Assembly (NCBI GenBank): GCA_937896885.1
Contig: CALBNX010000008.1
Location: 1 to 8,761, forward strand
Direction of reading: 5' to 3'
Length of the DNA: 8,761 nt
Origin: an uncultured Clostridia bacterium
GTDB taxonomy: Bacteria > Bacillota > Clostridia > Oscillospirales > Acutalibacteraceae
Both the position numbers and the translations under genes were made by a program. Position 1 is the stretch's first letter, and every line of letters starts with the position of its first letter. The notes under the pieces were generated by a model that worked only from the letters and a program-made list of their open reading frames with translations, searched no databases and was not told the DNA's origin. Positions 5,091 to 8,761 of this stretch are shown here, piece after piece.

Positions 5091-5588
5091 TTAGATGTCC
5101 TCTTCTCTAAAGCTTACTTTGAGTTCATCACGGCTTAACTTGATTTTTGTGTATTTAACGCCTGCTGCGTCAAACATTCTGCGAGATACACGGTTACCAA
5201 CTGTATCCTTGTATTTATCAGAAATATAAAGCACTTCTTTGATACCACTCTGGATAATAGCCTTTGCACATTCGTTGCAAGGGAAGAGAGCAACATAAAT
5301 TTTGCATCCGTTTAAGTTTCTGCCACCGTTGTTGAGAATTGCATTAAGCTCTGCGTGGCAAACATAAGGATATTTTGTGTCGAATTCGTCACCGCTTCTG
5401 TCCCAAGGGAATTCGTCGTCATTACAACCGTGTGGAAAGCCGTTGTAACCAACTGACATAATTTTGTTGTTGTCGTCAACAATACAAGCACCTACCTGTG
5501 TGCTTGGGTCCTTACTTCTGTATGAAGAAAGGAGAGCAATGCCCATAAAATATTCGTCCCATGAAATGTAATCTTCTCTTTTTGCCAT
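5091..5588 (-). CDS. Deoxycytidylate (dCMP) deaminase
   Basis: 165 residues from the ATG at 5588. A zinc-dependent deaminase domain carries H78-A-E80 (catalytic Glu) and P103-C-N-E-C107 (zinc ligands). The YNGFPHGC motif (48-55) and SRRMF (135-139) are typical of dCMP deaminases of the ComEB/T4 type rather than cytidine or tRNA deaminases. It converts dCMP to dUMP, feeding thymidylate synthesis, and is normally controlled by dCTP and dTTP. A GTG nine bases upstream is in frame but lies inside the Shine-Dalgarno AAAGGTGAA (5594-5602), so the ATG is preferred. It starts one base after the rarA stop and ends one base before yfbR, so the three genes are a tight unit. Confidence 0.94.
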   Translation of the reverse strand: MAKREDYISWDEYFMGIALLSSYRSKDPSTQVGACIVDDNNKIMSVGYNGFPHGCNDDEFPWDRSGDEFDTKYPYVCHAELNAILNNGGRNLNGCKIYVALFPCNECAKAIIQSGIKEVLYISDKYKDTVGNRVSRRMFDAAGVKYTKIKLSRDELKVSFREEDI

Positions 5589-5589
5589 G

Positions 5590-6855
5590 TTATTCACCTT
5601 TAATCCTTTTCCAATATTCTTTTGCTAATTGTTCGGTTTTGTTGTCGCCAAACTCATAATATTTTTTGTTTTTAAGATTGTCGGGGAGATATTGCTGTTT
5701 AACCCAACGATTTGGATAATCATGTGGATAAAGATAGTTTTGCCCCTTAACTTCTGCATCTTCACCATCATAATGCTTGTTTTGTAACTGACGGGGAATT
5801 TTGCCGTAATTACCTTTTCTCACATCATCAAGTGCCGCGAAAATACCATCGTGTGCGGTGTTTGATTTTGGGCTTGTAGCCACAAGCACAACTGCATCTG
5901 CTAACGGAATTGCCGCTTCAGGCATACCAACTTGCATTGCAATATCACAAGCGGATTTAACAATTGGGATAATCTGCGGATAAGCAAGCCCGACATCTTC
6001 ACTTGCACAGACAAGCAGTCTGCGGATAGCGGAAATCATATCTCCTGCTTCTAAAAGTCGTGCTAAGTAGTGAAGTGCAGCATCAGGGTCAGAGCCGCGC
6101 ATACTCTTTTGATAAGCCGAGAGAATGTCATAATGCTCATCGCCAGCTTTGTCATAACGGAATGTGTTTTTCTGTGTCAAATTACCTGTGTTTTCAAGGG
6201 TAATTCGTCTTTTACCGTCAATAATCGGTGCAGAAAGCACACAAAGTTCAACAAAATTGAGTGATTTTCTAACATCACCACCACAAGCCGTTGCAATGTG
6301 CTCAAAAACACCATCTTCAATGTCAAATGGGATATCCATTTCCTCTTGAAGAAACTCAAATCCGCGTTTGATATTTGGCACAATATCTTCTGCTGTTACT
6401 GATTTGAATTCAAAAACAGTACAACGGGAAAGCACCGCAGAATAAATATAAAAATATGGATTTTCAGTTGTTGATGCGATAAGTGTAATCTTGCCACTTT
6501 CTATGTATTCAAGCAAAGACTGTTGTTGCTTTTTGTTGAAATATTGGATTTCGTCCAAGTATAAAAGAATGCCATTGGGCGCAGCAAAAGTATCAAGTTC
6601 ACTAACGATTGATTTAATATCCGCCGTGCTTGCGTTTGTACCGTTGATATGATGCAATTTTCTGTTAGTGTTTTTCGCAATAATTCGTGCAAGAGTTGTC
6701 TTGCCTGTGCCAGATGGACCATAGAAAATAAGGTTGGGCAAATATCCCGATTCCACAATGTTGCGAAGGGGCATATTCTCACCTAAAAGGTGTTGTTGAC
6801 CAACCATATCGTCAATAGATTGTGGTCGCAATCTGTCTGCTAAAGGTGTGGACAT
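5590..6855 (-). CDS. rarA: Replication-associated recombination protein A (RarA/MgsA), AAA+ ATPase
   Basis: 421 residues. The AAA+ module occupies about 1-160, with Walker A GPSGTGKT (46-53), Walker B LLYLDE (97-102), sensor 1 STTEN (128-132), arginine finger in LSRC (R144) and sensor 2 GGDVRK (192-197). The helical lid and the C-terminal RarA/MgsA tetramerisation region follow, containing SMRGSDPDAALHYLARLL (251-268) and SEDVGLAYP (285-293). RarA is related to clamp-loader subunits; it acts as a DNA-dependent ATPase at stalled replication forks and strand ends, with SSB as partner. Walker B continues DEIQYF where E. coli has DEIHRF, a substitution I think common in clostridia. The start is supported by AAAGGGGG at 6861-6868. 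It lies 14 bases after the HAD gene. Confidence 0.96.
   Translation of the reverse strand: MSTPLADRLRPQSIDDMVGQQHLLGENMPLRNIVESGYLPNLIFYGPSGTGKTTLARIIAKNTNRKLHHINGTNASTADIKSIVSELDTFAAPNGILLYLDEIQYFNKKQQQSLLEYIESGKITLIASTTENPYFYIYSAVLSRCTVFEFKSVTAEDIVPNIKRGFEFLQEEMDIPFDIEDGVFEHIATACGGDVRKSLNFVELCVLSAPIIDGKRRITLENTGNLTQKNTFRYDKAGDEHYDILSAYQKSMRGSDPDAALHYLARLLEAGDMISAIRRLLVCASEDVGLAYPQIIPIVKSACDIAMQVGMPEAAIPLADAVVLVATSPKSNTAHDGIFAALDDVRKGNYGKIPRQLQNKHYDGEDAEVKGQNYLYPHDYPNRWVKQQYLPDNLKNKKYYEFGDNKTEQLAKEYWKRIKGE
5594..5602 (-). promoter_or_regulatory. dCMP deaminase ribosome binding site
   Basis: AAAGGTGAA, with AGGTG six bases from the ATG at 5588. It includes the GTG that would otherwise add three residues to the protein, and so argues for the shorter form. 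It lies within the last codons of rarA. Confidence 0.8.
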
Positions 6856-6869
6856 AATATCCCCCTTTC

Positions 6870-7514
6870 TTAAAGAATATCTAAAATATCCATAGCCTTT
6901 TCGACTATATATTCTGCTTTATATTTCAGGAAATCTTCTTGTGTGCCAAAACCATAAAGCACGGCGCAACAAGGAAGATTCACCGCGTGAGCGCCCTCAA
7001 TATCAAAACGGGTGTCGCCAACCATAAGGGTGTTAGTAATGTCACCGCCGATTTGCTTCATAGCGTTTTCACAAACCATTGCTTTGCTCTCTGTGGTGTT
7101 GTCGAAGGTTGTGCCACCAAGAAAATCGAAGAATTTTTTTATTTCGAGTTTTTCGCAGATTGCATCAACGAAATGCAAAGGCTTTGAAGATGCAGTTGCT
7201 AATTTGTATCCACGATTTTTAAGTTCTTCTAAAAGTTCATAAACACCGTCATAAAGTTTGCTTTCAAGATAACCTTTAACTCTGTAACGCTCACGGTATT
7301 TTTCAGTCATTTCAACTGCATGTTCAGGAGTGAAACCACAGATTTCAGTAAAACTATAGTGAAGTGGTGGGCCAATAAATTGTTTCAACAATTCTTCTGA
7401 CGGTGTGCCGTGGCCATAAGCCTCAAAAGCATAAGTAAGACTTTTGAAAATCCCTTCTGATGAGTCGGTGAGTGTGCCGTCAAAATCAAATAAAATATAT
7501 TTAAACTTATCCAT
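6870..7514 (-). CDS. HAD-superfamily phosphatase, subfamily IA (phosphoglycolate phosphatase/nucleotidase type)
   Basis: 214 residues, the usual size. HAD motifs are complete: DFDGT (nucleophile D10, acid D12), motif II ATASSKP (S109), motif III K144 in TESKAM and motif IV VGDTRFD (D167, D171). A helical cap (about 17-85) carries FIGPPLHYSF, typical of the Gph/5'-nucleotidase branch. It hydrolyses a small phosphomonoester. The substrate cannot be read from sequence; phosphoglycolate, a nucleoside monophosphate or a sugar phosphate are all possible, and the operon (dCMP deaminase, YfbR, mutarotase) is compatible with the last two. It overlaps the upstream mutarotase gene by eight bases. No good Shine-Dalgarno sits at the normal distance (AAGGAG is 16 bases away), so translation is probably coupled. 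Confidence 0.9.
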   Translation of the reverse strand: MDKFKYILFDFDGTLTDSSEGIFKSLTYAFEAYGHGTPSEELLKQFIGPPLHYSFTEICGFTPEHAVEMTEKYRERYRVKGYLESKLYDGVYELLEELKNRGYKLATASSKPLHFVDAICEKLEIKKFFDFLGGTTFDNTTESKAMVCENAMKQIGGDITNTLMVGDTRFDIEGAHAVNLPCCAVLYGFGTQEDFLKYKAEYIVEKAMDILDIL

Positions 7515-8352
7515 TTACTATTATTTCATACTCCTTATACCAGTTGCCATTAACTTCTAAAGAATTTGACCATTCTCTTTCTGTAATATCACCATTAAAA
7601 TCTTCTGCGTCGCAGCGACCATACCAAGGCTCGATACACACAAAAGGTGCATTTTTCTTTGCAGGTGACCAGATGCCAAATATCTTTGCATCAAATTTTA
7701 CTGTCAAATATTTTTTATCATTATCAATAAGTGAAACTTCGGTTACGTCACTATTTTCAATAATGAGTGCATCGTTATCAAATACATTGTCGTGAAGCAC
7801 AAAAGTATTATCAATATCATATTTTTTTGAAGTATAAAGTCCGTCAGCATTGATAAGATTATATTTGAGATTATCACCATTCATTGAAAGTTCAGTTTCG
7901 CTTTTTTTACAATAAAAAGCGGGGTGTGCACCGATTGAGAAATAAATCTTTTTGTCGTCAATATTTTCAACATACCAGCCAACAACGATTTTATTGTTTT
8001 TAAGCTCAAATGAGCAGATAAGTTGAAACTGGAATGGGTATTTTGTAAGAGTTTCGGCATTACTCATCAACTGAAACACAAGTCTGGTTTTAGTTTCTTC
8101 AATAAGAGTGAATTCGCTATCTCTTGCAAAGCCATGTTGACCGAGTGCGTATTCTTCACCGTTGTATGTTGTTTTGCCGTCTTTATATTTGCCAACTAAA
8201 GGGAAAAGCACAGGGCTTTTTCTTCCCCAAAACTTAGGGTCGCCAAGCCAGAGCATCTCTTTGTTTTCTGCTTTATTAAAAATTGAAGAAAGCTCAGCAC
8301 CGTGAGTATCTACTGCTATTTTTAAAACATCATTTTCGAGAAAATATAACAT
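7507..8352 (-). CDS. Aldose 1-epimerase-like protein (galactose mutarotase superfamily, LacX type)
   Basis: 281 residues from the ATG at 8352. The galactose-mutarotase beta-sandwich shows WGRKSPVLFPLVG (42-54), HGFARD (H73, R77), GAHPAF (H143 in the GxHPxF motif) and CIEPWYG (E241, the expected catalytic base). LacX-type members interconvert alpha and beta anomers of free sugars, or act on sugar phosphates; the substrate is unknown here. The frame extends upstream to ATG 8382 and TTG 8388, but those lie at or next to the predicted transcription start and lack a Shine-Dalgarno, and family members begin MLY-LEND. GAAAGG at 8363-8368 serves 8352. It is the first gene of the five-gene minus-strand operon. 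No signal peptide, so cytoplasmic. Confidence 0.92.
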   Translation of the reverse strand: MLYFLENDVLKIAVDTHGAELSSIFNKAENKEMLWLGDPKFWGRKSPVLFPLVGKYKDGKTTYNGEEYALGQHGFARDSEFTLIEETKTRLVFQLMSNAETLTKYPFQFQLICSFELKNNKIVVGWYVENIDDKKIYFSIGAHPAFYCKKSETELSMNGDNLKYNLINADGLYTSKKYDIDNTFVLHDNVFDNDALIIENSDVTEVSLIDNDKKYLTVKFDAKIFGIWSPAKKNAPFVCIEPWYGRCDAEDFNGDITEREWSNSLEVNGNWYKEYEIIVNG

Positions 8353-8362
8353 AAAAGCAAAA

Positions 8363-8368
8363 CCTTTC
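8363..8368 (-). promoter_or_regulatory. Ribosome binding site of the mutarotase gene
   Basis: GAAAGG, ten bases before the ATG at 8352. Together with the promoter at 8392-8420 it argues against the longer reading from 8382 or 8388. Confidence 0.6.
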
Positions 8369-8391
8369 TTGCACTTTTGCATAATCAATTC

Positions 8392-8420
8392 ATTATACTA
8401 TAATATTTGACTTTATTCAA
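8392..8420 (-). promoter_or_regulatory. Sigma-A promoter of the mutarotase-HAD-rarA-deaminase-yfbR operon
   Basis: On the minus strand, -35 TTGAAT (8415-8420), a 17-base spacer and a perfect -10 TATAAT (8392-8397). Transcription should start near 8385, leaving a leader of about 33 bases before the ATG at 8352. No terminator is visible between here and 4498, so this promoter may drive all five genes. Confidence 0.85.
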
Positions 8421-8510
8421 CCGATTTCAAACACATTTAGCAGTATAAAATAAGTATTTTCTATAAAATTAAAAAAATATTAAAAACCCCTTTTATTTTC
8501 AGTAAAATAG

Positions 8511-8519
8511 TGTTATACT
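8511..8519 (+). promoter_or_regulatory. Possible extended -10 promoter of murA
   Basis: TGTTATACT contains an extended -10 (TG, one base, TATACT). The hexamer 17 bases upstream, TTTTAT, is a poor -35. It sits in a 6-bp dyad (AATAGT 8506-8511 and ACTATT 8517-8522). The leader to the murA start would be about 110 bases; I recognise no riboswitch in it. Confidence 0.45.
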
Positions 8520-8619
8520 ATTAAAGGCTTTTGAGTATTTTGCTGTGGTTGTGGTTTAAATGCCAAATTTACAGTTTTTTTACTATATCTTGTAGAGTTT
8601 TGAATTTTATTTGATTTTG

Positions 8620-8628
8620 AGGGGGAAG
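8620..8628 (+). promoter_or_regulatory. murA ribosome binding site
   Basis: AGGGGGAAG, five bases before the TTG at 8634. It fixes the non-ATG start of murA. Confidence 0.8.
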
Positions 8629-8633
8629 AGTCC

Positions 8634-8761
8634 TTGGAAAAAATCATAATTAACGGCGGAAACAGATTAACAGGTGAAGTTGAAATCAGCGGAGCTAAAA
8701 ATGCCGTCGTTGCGATAATTCCGGCGACCATTCTCGCAGAGGGCGTTTGCAGAATTGAAAA
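8634..8761 (+). CDS. murA: UDP-N-acetylglucosamine 1-carboxyvinyltransferase (MurA), N-terminal part
   Basis: Forty-two codons before the right edge. The protein begins MEKIIINGGNRLTGEVEISG and continues AKNAVVAIIPA. The SGAKNA motif places K22 and N23 at the same numbers as in E. coli MurA, where they bind UDP-GlcNAc and PEP. The enzyme makes the first committed step of peptidoglycan synthesis in the cytoplasm, transferring enolpyruvate from PEP to UDP-GlcNAc. After GAKNA the sequence reads VVAIIPATIL rather than the ALPIL-type continuation of classical MurA, a form I associate with clostridial paralogues. The start is TTG, with a strong Shine-Dalgarno. The PEP-reactive loop (Cys115 in E. 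coli) is outside the window. It is divergent from the mutarotase operon. Confidence 0.93.
   Translation, partial: MEKIIINGGNRLTGEVEISGAKNAVVAIIPATILAEGVCRIE

Noticed and set aside
8353..8388. Longer mutarotase start at TTG 8388 or ATG 8382
   Set aside because: The predicted transcription start is near 8385, no Shine-Dalgarno precedes them, and the extra Lys/Cys-rich residues are not family-like.
8421..8633. Possible riboswitch or attenuator in the murA leader
   Set aside because: I see AT-rich sequence with only a 6-bp dyad at 8506-8522, and no stable hairpin, terminator or conserved riboswitch core.

Overview
The window looks like low-GC chromosomal DNA of an anaerobic, endospore-lineage Firmicute, most likely a clostridial (Oscillospiraceae/Ruminococcaceae-type) gut bacterium. 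The evidence is AT-rich intergenic DNA, purine-rich Shine-Dalgarno sites, TTG starts, a SpoIIQ-like M23 protein, a Bacillus/Clostridium-type LexA box, and a [FeFe]-hydrogenase-like protein next to DRTGG and PHP genes. I see no insertion sequence, phage gene, CRISPR array, tRNA or rRNA.

Left part (1-2234, + strand). This is the end of a translationally coupled gene set: the C-terminus of an iron-sulfur/[FeFe]-hydrogenase-like protein, a small DRTGG-domain protein (1-base overlap) and a PHP-family metal-dependent phosphoesterase (4-base overlap). A membrane-anchored protein of unknown function follows. In clostridia this gene group accompanies putative redox-sensing or electron-bifurcating hydrogenases. 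The set ends at a bidirectional hairpin terminator that also serves the convergent minus-strand genes.

Middle (2266-4500). On the minus strand are an Sfp-type phosphopantetheinyl transferase and, upstream of it, a SpoIIQ-like M23 protein with a TTG start. A 386-base intergenic region separates the latter from lexA on the plus strand. It holds a dyad next to the spoIIQ-like ribosome binding site, a terminator-like hairpin with two further hairpins and C-rich stretches (a candidate small RNA), and a LexA box overlapping the lexA promoter. lexA ends in a bidirectional terminator.

Right part (4502-8420, minus strand). Five tightly packed genes read leftward from one good sigma-A promoter: an aldose 1-epimerase-like protein, a HAD phosphatase, the AAA+ ATPase RarA/MgsA, a dCMP deaminase and a YfbR-type 5'-deoxynucleotidase. 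The last three link stalled-fork handling with deoxynucleotide-pool balance; the deaminase makes dUMP and YfbR removes 5' phosphates from deoxynucleoside monophosphates. Divergent from this operon, the first 42 codons of murA (TTG start) run off the right edge.

Most of the window is ordinary housekeeping DNA. The items most worth a second look are the candidate small RNA and hairpins between the spoIIQ-like gene and lexA, the redox-sensing gene module at the left edge, and the RarA/dCMP deaminase/YfbR operon.
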